Assembly (NCBI GenBank): GCA_947169265.1
Contig: CAMVPC010000005.1
Span: 1 to 64,000, forward strand
Length of the DNA: 64,000 nt
Direction: 5' to 3'
From: an uncultured Prevotellaceae bacterium
Lineage (GTDB): Bacteria; Bacteroidota; Bacteroidia; Bacteroidales; Muribaculaceae
The notes beneath the pieces were generated by a model. That model saw only the letters and a program-made list of their open reading frames with translations. It was not told the DNA's origin and made no database searches. Position numbers and translations under genes: made by a program. Positions within the stretch are counted from its first letter, which is position 1, and every line of letters begins with the position of its first letter. This document shows, one piece after another, positions 1 to 8,882 of the stretch.

Positions 1-61
1 ATAGGCAATTACAAATTAACACTTTTCTTTCTTGAAAAAAGTGACGAAGTCAGGAGTATAT

Positions 62-99
62 AAGTGCTGTGCGCGTAAAGGTTTGCACGGCACTTTTTT
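62..99 (+). terminator. Rho-independent terminator of a gene left of the window
   Basis: An 11-bp stem (62-72 with 85-95, one G-U pair) closes a 12-nt loop and is followed by a T run ending at 99. It lies upstream of the glycogen synthase promoter, so it should end a transcript that enters the window from the left. Confidence 0.75.
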
Positions 100-118
100 G
101 CTCATTATGGCGAGGTTA

Positions 119-151
119 TTGCGCGCAAGTGCAATATTTTTAGTAACTTTG
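119..151 (+). promoter_or_regulatory. Putative promoter of the glycogen synthase-phosphorylase operon
   Basis: TAACTTTG at 144-151 matches the Bacteroidetes -7 box TAnnTTTG. A TTG at 119-121 lies 22 bp upstream as a weak -33 element. The predicted start leaves a leader of about 70 nt before the ATG at 226. Confidence 0.5.
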
Positions 152-225
152 CGGCTTAATAACGTTATTTACACAATTTTCTTGATTCCCTTTGGTTTTT
201 TGAGCCAAAGAAACAAAGCGCTTTT

Positions 226-1860
226 ATGCCACAATATTTGTTCGAAATAAGCTGGGAAGTATGCAACCGTGTGGGAGGAATATATGCTGTTCTCTCAACG
301 AAGGCAAAAACCCTGCAAAAGACTTACGGCGACCGACTCGTGTTCATAGGCCCCGACTTGTGGAACAATGAGACCCCGTCGCCTTTCTTTGTTGAAGCCG
401 AGACTCCACTCGACACCATGCTCGACACCAAGAAGTTACCGGCAGGAATGAGCGTGCGCACCGGACGCTGGGACGTGCCCGGCAACCCGCTTGTGGTGCT
501 GGTCAACTACAAGTCGCTTTACCGGTATAAGAATGAACTTTACGGTGACATGTGGCGGCGATATGGTGTTGATTCGCTTCATGGATATGGCGACTATGAT
601 GAGTCGTGCGTTTTCGCTTATGGGGCCGCGCTTGTCATCGAAACCTTAATGAAACAAGCTGGCGGCGATGCCCGCGCCATAGCACACTTTGATGAGTGGA
701 CCACGGGCATGGGACTACTCTACATCAAGTCGCGGTTGCCGCAAGTGGGCACCGTGTTCACCACCCACGCCACAAGCATAGGGCGTAGCATTTGCGGTAA
801 CGGCAAGCCTCTTTATGACTACATGAGCGGTTACCATGGCGACCAGATGGCCGGCGAACTCAACATGGTGTCGAAACACAGCCTCGAAAAAGCCGCGGCC
901 CATGAGGCCGACGCGTTCACTACCGTGAGCGATGTTACAGCACGGGAATGCGAACAATTGCTTGAGCGACGTCCCATTGTTACGCCCAACGCTTTTGAGC
1001 AAAACTTTGTGCAAAAGGGAGCTAAGGCTCTCAAAATACGCGCGGCGGCCCGCAAGCGTCTTCTGCAGGTAGTTCGCGCCTTGAGTGGCGACGAAAGCAT
1101 CAACGACACGGCGTTGCTTGTGGGAACATCGGGACGTGCCGAGTTCCGCAACAAAGGTCTCGACTTGTTCCTTGACACACTCAATGTGTTGCGCGGACGA
1201 GCATGCTTGGCAGGACGCCGTGTGGTGGCTTTCGTGCTTGTGCCCGGTTGGGTCGATACCGCTCGCCACGACCTCAAGGACGCGATTGCGCGCGACAAGG
1301 CCGTGGGGCTGTTCAATCCCATCATCACCCACACAATACATAACCGTGAGACCGACGCAATCTACAACAAGATTCTCAATATGGGGCTTTACAATTACCC
1401 CAACGACCCGCTTAAGGTGGTTTACGTGCCCAGCTACCTTAATGGTGACGATGGCATCTTCAACATGCCCTACTACGACGTGCTTAGCGGCCTTGATATG
1501 ACCGTGTTCCCATCCTATTACGAGCCGTGGGGCTACACGCCGCTCGAAAGCGCCGCCTTCGGGGTGCCCACCATCACCACCGACCTGGCGGGATTTGGCC
1601 AGTGGGTGTTGTCGACGCAGGGCACCAATTACAAGAACACCGGCGTGATGGTCGTTCATCGCGGCGACTCGAACTACGACGAGGCGCTCGGGCAAATCGT
1701 CGACGGGTTGTGTGACGTCGTCGAAATGGACCCCGACCTGATGGCAATCGTCAGGCAACATGCCCAAAAGACCGCTCGTGCGGCTTCCTGGGCCAACTTT
1801 ATAAAATATTATAAGCAGGCTTACACCGTGGCGCTCAAAGCCGCTCAAGCCCGCTCTTGA
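226..1860 (+). CDS. Glycogen synthase, eukaryote-like GT3 type
   Basis: A 544-residue cytoplasmic glycosyltransferase expected to add glucose from a nucleotide sugar to growing glycogen chains. The N-terminus has the EISWEVCNRVGGIY signature, in which the lysine/glycine-rich donor loop lies. Near residues 425-450 the motif PSYYEPWGYTPLES is followed by a GVPTITTDLAGFG stretch. Both are typical of the GT3 family known from fungal and animal glycogen synthases and found in Bacteroidetes, not of the bacterial GT5 GlgA. The start at 226 places the conserved block right at the N-terminus. It lies 41 bp before the phosphorylase gene on the same strand, so synthesis and breakdown of glycogen are probably co-transcribed. 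I leave the gene symbol empty because glgA normally names the GT5 enzyme. Confidence 0.93.
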   Translation: MPQYLFEISWEVCNRVGGIYAVLSTKAKTLQKTYGDRLVFIGPDLWNNETPSPFFVEAETPLDTMLDTKKLPAGMSVRTGRWDVPGNPLVVLVNYKSLYRYKNELYGDMWRRYGVDSLHGYGDYDESCVFAYGAALVIETLMKQAGGDARAIAHFDEWTTGMGLLYIKSRLPQVGTVFTTHATSIGRSICGNGKPLYDYMSGYHGDQMAGELNMVSKHSLEKAAAHEADAFTTVSDVTARECEQLLERRPIVTPNAFEQNFVQKGAKALKIRAAARKRLLQVVRALSGDESINDTALLVGTSGRAEFRNKGLDLFLDTLNVLRGRACLAGRRVVAFVLVPGWVDTARHDLKDAIARDKAVGLFNPIITHTIHNRETDAIYNKILNMGLYNYPNDPLKVVYVPSYLNGDDGIFNMPYYDVLSGLDMTVFPSYYEPWGYTPLESAAFGVPTITTDLAGFGQWVLSTQGTNYKNTGVMVVHRGDSNYDEALGQIVDGLCDVVEMDPDLMAIVRQHAQKTARAASWANFIKYYKQAYTVALKAAQARS

Positions 1861-1901
1861 CCATATTTCAGTGAAAATCAATATACAGTTAATTAAAAAA
1901 T

Positions 1902-4457
1902 ATGAAAATCAAAGTTAGTAACTCCAATGCTCCCGTGTGGAGAAACATTACGGTAAAAAGTGAACTTCCCGGCAAGTTGAAGAAACTTAACGAGATGTCG
2001 AAAAACCTGTGGTGGGTGTGGAACAGCGAAGGTAAGCGTCTCTTCCACGACCTCGACCGCGACTTGTGGCGAGCTACCGGCGAAAACCCGGTGATGATGC
2101 TGCAACGCATGAAAGCGAAACGTTTTGAGGAAATAAGCAAGGACGATGTGATGATGGAACGCATCAGCACCGTTTATCAGCATTTCAAGGATTACATGAA
2201 AGAGCCCATGCGCAACGATGTGCCATCGGTGGCTTACTTCAGCATGGAATATGGCTTGTGCAACGCGCTCAGGATTTACTCAGGCGGCCTGGGTATCCTT
2301 GCCGGCGACTACATCAAAGAGGCCAGCGACCGCCGCATCAACATGACGGCTGTGGGTTTCCTCTATCGATACGGATATTTTACCCAGTCGCTGAGCGTCG
2401 ATGGCCAGCAAATCGAGAGGTATGAGCCCCAGAACTTCAACCAGCTTCCCCTCGAGCCGGTCATGGAGAAAGACGGCAAGCAAATGGTGGTAGAAGTCCC
2501 CTACCCCGGCCGCATGGTATACGCCAACGTGTGGCGCGTGAATGTGGGCCGCATGAACCTGTATCTGCTCGACACTGATATCGACATGAATAGCGACTAC
2601 GACCGCTCTATCACCCACAAGCTCTATGGCGGCGACTGGGAAAACCGCATCAAGCAGGAATACCTGCTGGGCATTGGCGGCGTTCTCACGCTCAAGAAGT
2701 TGGGGGTCAAGGCGCAAATTTATCATTGCAACGAAGGTCACGCCGCATTGCTCAACCTGCAGCGTCTCGTCGACTATGTGCAGGACGAGGGCCTGAGTTT
2801 TAACGAAGCCCTCGAGGTAGTGCGCGCCTCGTCGCTCTACACCGTTCACACGCCCGTTCCCGCCGGACATGACTACTTCGACGAGGACCTCTTTGGGCGC
2901 TACATGGGCGAGTACCCCGCTAAGCTGGGTATCTCGTGGAGTGACCTGATGAACATGGGCCGTGAGCACCCCGACACCAACGAGCGCTTCTCGATGAGCG
3001 TCTTCGCCCTCAACACCACGCAGGAGAGTAACGGCGTGAGCTGGCTCCACGGCGAGGTGTCGAAAAAGATGTTCCAGGGCGTGTGGCAAGGCTATGCTCC
3101 CGAAGAGTCTCACGTGGGATATGTCACCAATGGCGTGCACATGCCCACCTGGGCCGCCAGCGAATGGAAAGAATTCTATGCCAAGATTTTCGGCCCCGAA
3201 TACCTTGAGCATCAAGAAGACCCCAACGTGTGGGCTGCCATCCAGCGTGTTCCCGACGAGGAGATTTGGAACCTGCGCATGACGATGAAAACGAAATTCA
3301 TCAACTTTGTGCGCCGCGACTTCCGCGAGTCATGGCTCAAGAACCAGGGCGATCCCACCCGAATCATGTCGATTATCGACAAGATCAACCCTAACGCTCT
3401 GCTCATCGGTTTTGCCCGCCGCTTCGCCACCTATAAGCGTGCCCATCTACTTTTCACCGACCTGGATCGTCTCAAGCGCATCGTCAACAACGAGAACTTC
3501 CCCGTCCAGTTCATTTTCGCCGGTAAGGCTCATCCTGCCGATGGAGCCGGAAAGGACCTCATTCGCCGCATCGTGGAAATCTCGAAGATGCCCGAATTCC
3601 TCGGTAAGATCATCTTCCTTGAGAACTACGACATGACCGTGTCAAAGCGCCTCATCACCGGTGTCGACATTTGGCTCAACACCCCCACTCGTCCCCTCGA
3701 GGCCTCGGGAACCAGCGGCGAGAAGGCCGAGATGAACGGCTTGCTCAACTTCTCGGTGCTCGACGGATGGTGGTACGAAGGTTACCGCCAGGGAGCCGGA
3801 TGGGCTCTTACCGCCAAGCGTTCCTACGGTGACCAGAGCCAGCAGGACAAGCTCGATGCGGCCACCATCTACTCGATGCTCGAGAACGAGATTATCCCCC
3901 TCTATTTTGCCAAGAACAGCAAGGGATACAGCCCCGAGTGGATACAGTATATCAAGAACAGTCTCACGCAAATCGCGCCCCACTACACGATGAGTCGCAT
4001 GATGCGTGACTACATCGACCGTTTCTACAGCAAGGAAGCCGCACGCGCCAAGAAACTGCGCGCCAACAACTACGCCCTCGCCCGCGAAATTGTCGCGTGG
4101 AAAGAGAACGTGGTGAGCAAGTGGGACGATATCAAGGTGGTAGACGTGCAACTCAGCGACACTTTCCACGGCGCTACCGACAGCACCAACTCCCTTGAAG
4201 CCACCGTCAAAATCGATACCGCCGGCTTGGGCAAGAGTCTGGGCGTGGAACTCGTTACCTATCGTGAAATCGATGGTGAGCAAAAATTCCATGCGGCTCA
4301 TCCGCTCAAGGTCGTTGAGGAAGATGGTAATATCCTCACCTTCTATTTCAAGGACCGCATTAAGGAGAACGGCATCTTCAAGTTCTCGTTCCGCATCTTC
4401 CCGTGGAACAACAACTTGCCTAATCGCCAAGATTTCGCTTACCTCAAGTGGTTCTAA
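1902..4457 (+). CDS. glgP: Alpha-glucan phosphorylase (GT35, short type)
   Basis: An 851-residue cytoplasmic enzyme that should release glucose-1-phosphate from glycogen or maltodextrin by phosphorolysis. The N-terminus (NLWWVWN near residues 34-40) is the DUF3417-type start of the archaeal/Thermus class of phosphorylases. The pyridoxal-phosphate site reads [14 protein letters not shown], with the likely Schiff-base lysine at about residue 608. It follows glycogen synthase by 41 bp and is closed by a strong terminator at 4479-4520, so the two genes form a compact glycogen operon. The family is certain; the chain-length preference cannot be read from sequence. Confidence 0.95.
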   Translation: MKIKVSNSNAPVWRNITVKSELPGKLKKLNEMSKNLWWVWNSEGKRLFHDLDRDLWRATGENPVMMLQRMKAKRFEEISKDDVMMERISTVYQHFKDYMKEPMRNDVPSVAYFSMEYGLCNALRIYSGGLGILAGDYIKEASDRRINMTAVGFLYRYGYFTQSLSVDGQQIERYEPQNFNQLPLEPVMEKDGKQMVVEVPYPGRMVYANVWRVNVGRMNLYLLDTDIDMNSDYDRSITHKLYGGDWENRIKQEYLLGIGGVLTLKKLGVKAQIYHCNEGHAALLNLQRLVDYVQDEGLSFNEALEVVRASSLYTVHTPVPAGHDYFDEDLFGRYMGEYPAKLGISWSDLMNMGREHPDTNERFSMSVFALNTTQESNGVSWLHGEVSKKMFQGVWQGYAPEESHVGYVTNGVHMPTWAASEWKEFYAKIFGPEYLEHQEDPNVWAAIQRVPDEEIWNLRMTMKTKFINFVRRDFRESWLKNQGDPTRIMSIIDKINPNALLIGFARRFATYKRAHLLFTDLDRLKRIVNNENFPVQFIFAGKAHPADGAGKDLIRRIVEISKMPEFLGKIIFLENYDMTVSKRLITGVDIWLNTPTRPLEASGTSGEKAEMNGLLNFSVLDGWWYEGYRQGAGWALTAKRSYGDQSQQDKLDAATIYSMLENEIIPLYFAKNSKGYSPEWIQYIKNSLTQIAPHYTMSRMMRDYIDRFYSKEAARAKKLRANNYALAREIVAWKENVVSKWDDIKVVDVQLSDTFHGATDSTNSLEATVKIDTAGLGKSLGVELVTYREIDGEQKFHAAHPLKVVEEDGNILTFYFKDRIKENGIFKFSFRIFPWNNNLPNRQDFAYLKWF

Positions 4458-4478
4458 CTGATAAGCGGTAACAGATAT

Positions 4479-4520
4479 GGGTTAAGCGCTAAGCTAACGG
4501 CATGCGCTTAACCCTTTCTC
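4479..4520 (+). terminator. Terminator after glgP
   Basis: A perfect 11-bp inverted repeat, GGGTTAAGCGC at 4479-4489 and its complement at 4504-4514, with a 14-nt loop and a pyrimidine-rich TTTCTCTTTT tail. It separates the glycogen operon from the GNAT gene. Confidence 0.8.
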
Positions 4521-4556
4521 TTTTCCTTTATCCCTTATTTGAATTTAACGAGGATT

Positions 4557-5060
4557 ATGAAATACGATTTTCGAGAAGCGCGCCTCAACGACCTTGACGC
4601 CATCATGCCCGTCGTCGACGCGGCAAAGTGCATCATGCGCGATAGTGGCAATACCTGCCAGTGGGTTGACGGCTATCCCTCGCGTGAGGTCATTGCAGCT
4701 GACATCGCGCGAAGAGGCGGTTTCGTGGCGACACTCGGCGACGACATAGTCGCCTATTTCGCCTTTTTGCCCTCGCCCGAGCCCACCTATTCCTCCATCG
4801 ATGGCGCGTGGCTCGATGACGTGGCCCCATACCACGTTATCCACCGCCTGGCATCGCCTCCTCATGTGCACGGCATCTTCGCCGCCGTGATTGAATACTG
4901 CGCCGGGGTTGACCCCAACCTGCGCATCGACACCCATGCCGACAACGCCATCATGCGCCACCTCATTCTTGCCCACGGCTTCACTTACTGCGGTATCATC
5001 ACCCTCGCCAACGGCGCCCCACGTCTTGCTTTTCAGCGCATCAGCGCCACAAAAAGCTGA
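4557..5060 (+). CDS. GNAT-family N-acetyltransferase
   Basis: A 167-residue protein with the layout of a Gcn5-related acetyltransferase: an N-terminal FREARLNDLDAIMPVVDAAK segment, a central beta strand DDIVAYFAF, and a C-terminal RIDTHADNAIMRHLILAHGF stretch (about residues 122-141) that is typical of the acetyl-CoA binding helix and the following strand. I chose the ATG at 4557; an in-frame TTG at 4539 would add six residues and looks like leader. It stands alone after the glgP terminator. The substrate is unknown; a small molecule or protein amine is possible. Confidence 0.85.
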   Translation: MKYDFREARLNDLDAIMPVVDAAKCIMRDSGNTCQWVDGYPSREVIAADIARRGGFVATLGDDIVAYFAFLPSPEPTYSSIDGAWLDDVAPYHVIHRLASPPHVHGIFAAVIEYCAGVDPNLRIDTHADNAIMRHLILAHGFTYCGIITLANGAPRLAFQRISATKS

Positions 5061-5177
5061 AATGAAAACTTATCTATAGGGGATAACGATGAAACTCATT
5101 GCGGGGCTTTTCGATGGAATATGACGAGAAGGACAGGTTAATGGGTGAAAAAGTGTTTTTATTTGAAAAATTTTATT

Positions 5178-5185
5178 TATCTTTG
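5178..5185 (+). promoter_or_regulatory. -7 box upstream of the LysE-type gene
   Basis: TATCTTTG fits TAnnTTTG and lies 17 bp before the ATG at 5203. No good TTTG stands at the usual -33 distance, so the call is moderate. The leader would be very short. Confidence 0.45.
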
Positions 5186-5202
5186 CAGGGTTTTTGTGAA
5201 CT

Positions 5203-5922
5203 ATGGCTGAACTCATAGCATTGATAATAGGTTGTGCCACCATCGGCATCATGCTCTCGGCCCCCATGGGCCCCATCGGGATATTGTGCGTGCAGCGCAC
5301 GATTAACAATGGGCGCAAGTCGGGGTTCTATACGGGTGTGGGCGCAGCCATCAGTGATTTGTTCTACTGCCTGCTGGCGGGATTCGGTCTGGCGTTTGTC
5401 ACCACCTACATCACCGCTTACCAAACAGAGTTGCAAATCATCGGTAGCCTCATCCTCATCGCCTACGCCATTTACATGATGATTCACAACCCCACGGGCA
5501 ACAAGCCCATTGAGGAGGTCAACAAGAAAAAAGGCAAGAAAAGCAAGAAGAGCAGAATAGAGGAAAAGGCCGAGGAACTGAAACGCAACAAAGACCAGAT
5601 CACGCAAGACATCATCACCGGGTTCCTGTTCACGCTCTCTAATCCGCTCATCGTGTTGCTTATCCTGCCGCTCTTTGCCGCAAAGGGTTTCCCCGCCGAG
5701 TGCACGCATTTCTACGACTTCATCCTCGGCTATGTGTTTATTGTGGTGGGCGCCTTACTGTGGTGGTGGGGAATCACTTACATTGTCGATAAGGTGCGCT
5801 CTCGCATCAACATGGGCAGTATGATGCTCATCAACCGCATCATGGGTGCCCTAATCCTGGCCATCGCCATCTACGGCTTGATTAATGGTCTGGAGACAAA
5901 ATTCAACTTTTCTCTTTTCTGA
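5203..5922 (+). CDS. LysE/RhtB-type membrane transporter
   Basis: A 239-residue inner-membrane protein with about six hydrophobic segments. The first has the LysE signature [20 protein letters not shown] at about residues 20-39, followed by a [12 protein letters not shown] helix. A lysine- and glutamate-rich cytoplasmic loop (about residues 106-132) divides the two halves, as in the family. LysE relatives export amino acids or other small metabolites; the substrate here cannot be told. The last 20 bp overlap the 3' end of umuC on the other strand. Confidence 0.85.
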   Translation: MAELIALIIGCATIGIMLSAPMGPIGILCVQRTINNGRKSGFYTGVGAAISDLFYCLLAGFGLAFVTTYITAYQTELQIIGSLILIAYAIYMMIHNPTGNKPIEEVNKKKGKKSKKSRIEEKAEELKRNKDQITQDIITGFLFTLSNPLIVLLILPLFAAKGFPAECTHFYDFILGYVFIVVGALLWWWGITYIVDKVRSRINMGSMMLINRIMGALILAIAIYGLINGLETKFNFSLF

Positions 5923-7186
5923 TGGGCGACATGCCCGTGTGAATGTGCAAGGTGGCACTCACGCGCGCCTCGTGGTTTTGCGACGGCTTCCAGTCGCCAT
6001 GCCCCAGCTGTTGCGGCACGAGTGTCACCGCCTTCTTGCCCAGCGAACGGTTGATATGGTCGACGGCGCTCATGAGCTGGCGCGTCTTTGAGGCTTGCGG
6101 CTCGGCAAACACATCGAGTTGCACGAGGCTGGCGGCGACTATATCGCTCACCATCACGCCTGCTTTGCGGTAATAGAACCCCTCACGAAAAATGCTGTGG
6201 AACGCCCGCAACGCGGCCGACACGATTTCGGGTGTTCCCGACGTGGGCGCCTCAAGGCGCACCTGGCACGAGTTGGAATAGAACGGCAGGTCCTCGCGAA
6301 AGTGGTCACCTCGCACATACACTGTGACCGTGCGCGCCAACGAACGCTCGTCGCGCAACTGCTTGGCGCAATGAGCCGCAAAGTTGAGCACGGCGTCGGC
6401 GATCTCGCGCCGCGAGTTGATCACGTGGCCAAAGGTACGCGAGTTCATTATCGACTTGTGGGCCATGTCGACAGGATTGATGTTCACGCTATCCACGCCT
6501 CGCAGCTCAGCCTGCGTGCGCACCATAGTGATGGAGAACAAAGAGCGCAGCAGCGATGTGGGGAAATGCACCAGTTGCCATGCGTTGAACACGCCACGCT
6601 GGCGTAGCGCCACGGTGAGTTTGCGCCCCACACCCCACACGTCGTCGATTGAAGTATTACTTAAAACTTTCTCTATATCGACCTGTTTCATAAGCCCCTG
6701 CACGCGCTCATGGTTGACCGGATCTTTCTTCGCTTTGTGTGACGCGATTTTGGCCAAGGTGCGCGTGGGCGCGAACCCGATGCTCACCGGGATTCCCACA
6801 TAACGATAGATTTTGTCGACCACACGCGCCAGGCGCGCGCGCAACACGTCTTCCTCGTCGTCGGGCAATCGGAAGAATGCCTCATCGACCGAATAGACCT
6901 CTATTTTGTCAAACTCGCCGCCTAAAATCATCATCACCCGTTGCGACATGTCGCTGTACACGATGTGGCGCGCCGACAACTGTATCACGCCGCGAGGGTC
7001 GGTGTGACGCTTGATTTGGAACGCCGGGCACCCCATGGGAATACCCAGCGCCTTAGCCTCGTTACTGCGCGCGATCACACAGCCGTCGTTGCCCGAAAGA
7101 ACCACCACGGCGCGTCCGTTGAGCGACGGGTCAAACACCCGCTCGCACGACACAAAGAAGTTATTACAATCAGCCAAAGCGTACAT
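5903..7186 (-). CDS. umuC: Y-family DNA polymerase UmuC
   Basis: A 427-residue translesion polymerase, the catalytic subunit of a Pol V-like enzyme. It starts with [18 protein letters not shown], where Asp6 is the first metal ligand, and has the SVDEAF motif with Asp101-Glu102 as the other catalytic acids. The little-finger region and the UmuC C-terminal part ([18 protein letters not shown] is near the end) are complete. I chose the ATG at 7186; upstream in-frame codons add a segment unlike any UmuC. There is no umuD next to it; the only UmuD in the window lies 18 kb away behind uvrB. The gene overlaps the transporter gene tail to tail by 20 bp. It is probably damage-inducible, but I see no convincing LexA box. 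Confidence 0.93.
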   Translation of the reverse strand: MYALADCNNFFVSCERVFDPSLNGRAVVVLSGNDGCVIARSNEAKALGIPMGCPAFQIKRHTDPRGVIQLSARHIVYSDMSQRVMMILGGEFDKIEVYSVDEAFFRLPDDEEDVLRARLARVVDKIYRYVGIPVSIGFAPTRTLAKIASHKAKKDPVNHERVQGLMKQVDIEKVLSNTSIDDVWGVGRKLTVALRQRGVFNAWQLVHFPTSLLRSLFSITMVRTQAELRGVDSVNINPVDMAHKSIMNSRTFGHVINSRREIADAVLNFAAHCAKQLRDERSLARTVTVYVRGDHFREDLPFYSNSCQVRLEAPTSGTPEIVSAALRAFHSIFREGFYYRKAGVMVSDIVAASLVQLDVFAEPQASKTRQLMSAVDHINRSLGKKAVTLVPQQLGHGDWKPSQNHEARVSATLHIHTGMSPIRKEKS

Positions 7187-7204
7187 ACCAGCAATTTCTT
7201 GTGA

Positions 7205-7212
7205 CAAAGATA
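7205..7212 (-). promoter_or_regulatory. -7 box upstream of umuC
   Basis: On the minus strand 7212-7205 reads TATCTTTG, 18 bp before the umuC ATG. The nearest TTG (7237-7239) is 24 bp upstream, a loose fit to the -33 element. Confidence 0.45.
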
Positions 7213-7489
7213 ATACTAATAAACGACACCTCCTCACAAGCAGCACCACTTTTTTCGACTCGGCTACGCTGTTCCAATGAACAGTCGTTTTTTAGCGGGC
7301 AATTATTAATCCGCGACCATCTGTTCCTTTCGTGGAGTTACACGTCTTTTCTTAATGTGCGATTACACGTTATTTTGTGCAAATAATACAAAATTTCAGT
7401 ACATTAAAAGCAAATTTCAATAAAAAAAGAACATTTCGTAAAATCACTTCTTAACGGAATTTGAATTCGCAGGAAAATTGCCACCTTTT
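7213..7489. other. AT-rich divergent intergenic region
   Basis: Between umuC (-) and the BspA-like gene (+). Apart from the two promoters annotated at its ends I see no gene, strong hairpin or repeat. Short open frames here lack any recognisable protein signal. Confidence 0.5.
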
Positions 7490-7520
7490 TTTGATTGGTG
7501 AGAAATTTTTGCTAAATTTG
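7490..7520 (+). promoter_or_regulatory. Consensus Bacteroidetes promoter of the first BspA-like gene
   Basis: TTTG at 7490-7493, 19 bp spacer, TAAATTTG at 7513-7520. Both boxes and the spacing match the Bacteroidetes consensus. The leader to the ATG at 7595 would be about 70 nt. Confidence 0.8.
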
Positions 7521-7594
7521 CAGCAATCTTAAAACACTGCGGCTGCAACCGCTGTCTGCACCTAAAAAAACGACTATTAATTGATTCTAAATAT

Positions 7595-8728
7595 ATGAAA
7601 ACCAAACTTTTCAACTCAGTATTGATGGTGGTGGTATTGCTGACTTATCTCCCCACAAGCGCCTACGACTTCATGGACAACGGTTTGTGCTACAAAATCA
7701 ACCAAAATGGCGTCTCGGTTTCGGTCACCTATGAGACCTACAATTCATCCTCTCCGTCCTATTCCAACCTTAGTGGAAACATATCTATCCCTGACAAAGT
7801 GACCCACAATGGCATCACCTATCCGGTCACCGAGATTGGCTACTACGCATTTCGTGGTTGCAGCGATGTGACGGGGGTTTCTATTCCCGGTACAATTACG
7901 GCCATACGTGGATATGCGTTTATGAGCACTGGCCTGACCGATGTGGCTATCCCGAACAGCGTTACTTTCATAGGCGATAATCTGTTCTCGGGGTGTACCA
8001 ACTTGAAGAGTGCTATTCTGCCGAATTCAATCACTTGCATCAATTCTAATTCCTTTTTTGGTTGTAATAGTCTAATGGACATTGAAATTCCCCATTCGGT
8101 GACTATGATTGAAGAGTTGGCTTTCGCCCACTGCACCAGTTTGACAAGCATGACCATACCGAGTTCTGTAACATCAATCGGCAACAATGCATTCTTTTTT
8201 TGCAACAGCTTGACGAGTGTCACTACCCCCGACCTTGCCAAGTGGAGCGAAATTTATTTCAGAGACCAGACGGCTAACCCTCTTTTTTATGCCCACCACC
8301 TTTATTGTAATGGCGCCGAAGTCCAAGACTTGGACATACCCGAAGGGACCACACGCATTAACGCTTTTGCGTTTGCAGGTGGCACCAACCTGACGACTTT
8401 GACCATCCCCACTTCGGTGACCGCTGTTGGCCAACAATCGTTCCTTGGCTGTAAGAGCCTGAACAAAATTTATTGCAAACGCCCCAGACCTGTCAGCGCA
8501 AGCGACGACGCTTTTGAGGGTGTTGACACAGGAACATGCATTCTCTATGTTCCCAAAGAGAGCGAGCAAATGTGGTGGGTGGCTAATGTGTGGAAAGATT
8601 TTGTTTATATTGAAGCCTGGGATAATGGAAACGACCCAAATCCCACTTTGCGCGGTGATGTGAACGGCGACGGCATCGTCAATGGCGCCGACGTGACCGC
8701 ACTATACGAAATCTTGCTCGAGCAGTAA
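7595..8728 (+). CDS. Secreted BspA-type leucine-rich repeat protein with a single dockerin-like tail
   Basis: A 377-residue exported protein. A signal peptide (about residues 1-23, MKTKLFNSVLMVVVLLTY then SAYDF) is followed by repeated LRR_5 units of about 23 residues, such as SIPGTITAIRGYAFMSTGL, through about residue 300. The C-terminus carries one calcium-loop motif, GDVNGDGIVNGADVTALY, ending at ILLEQ. BspA-type repeats are known from surface adhesins of oral and gut Bacteroidetes; ligand and role here are unknown. The N-terminus closely resembles that of the larger paralogue at 58080, so the two are related by duplication. The gene stands alone, with its own strong promoter and a terminator hairpin. 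Confidence 0.88.
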   Translation: MKTKLFNSVLMVVVLLTYLPTSAYDFMDNGLCYKINQNGVSVSVTYETYNSSSPSYSNLSGNISIPDKVTHNGITYPVTEIGYYAFRGCSDVTGVSIPGTITAIRGYAFMSTGLTDVAIPNSVTFIGDNLFSGCTNLKSAILPNSITCINSNSFFGCNSLMDIEIPHSVTMIEELAFAHCTSLTSMTIPSSVTSIGNNAFFFCNSLTSVTTPDLAKWSEIYFRDQTANPLFYAHHLYCNGAEVQDLDIPEGTTRINAFAFAGGTNLTTLTIPTSVTAVGQQSFLGCKSLNKIYCKRPRPVSASDDAFEGVDTGTCILYVPKESEQMWWVANVWKDFVYIEAWDNGNDPNPTLRGDVNGDGIVNGADVTALYEILLEQ

Positions 8729-8757
8729 AACTGCGAAGTTCCAAAAACTCAGCATGA

Positions 8758-8777
8758 AGGCGGCCTTAGGGTCGCCT
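8758..8777 (+). terminator. Hairpin after the first BspA-like gene
   Basis: An 8-bp stem with one G-U pair (8758-8765 with 8770-8777) and a TTAG loop, followed by a T-containing stretch. It is probably the terminator of the gene ending at 8728. Confidence 0.55.
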
Positions 8778-8784
8778 CGATTGC

Positions 8785-8835
8785 TTGTTTACTCGTTAAC
8801 TCGTTAACTTGTTTACTTGTCAATTTGTTTACTCC
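8785..8835. repeat. Short direct repeats upstream of lon
   Basis: Three copies of TTGTTTACTYS at 8785-8795, 8809-8819 and 8825-8835, with two CGTTAACT units between the first two. The last copy overlaps the -33 element of the lon promoter. The role is unknown; they may be regulator sites or simple repeat expansion. Confidence 0.6.
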
Positions 8836-8855
8836 ACATTAATTCACTACCTTTG
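8824..8855 (+). promoter_or_regulatory. Promoter of lon
   Basis: TTTG at 8824-8827, 20 bp spacer, TACCTTTG at 8848-8855, 27 bp before the ATG at 8883. This is a good match to the Bacteroidetes consensus. Confidence 0.75.
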
Positions 8856-8882
8856 CAGGCCCAAACACATAGATGACACGAA

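Noticed and set aside
715-1881. Open frame of 388 codons antisense to the glycogen synthase gene, and similar ones at 2280-3215 and 8847-9818
   Set aside because: Antisense shadows of well-supported genes with biased composition; translations are rich in His and Val without any family motif.
7187-7249. A 21-residue longer start for umuC
   Set aside because: The extension covers the -7 box and does not resemble any UmuC N-terminus; [11 protein letters not shown] is the family start.
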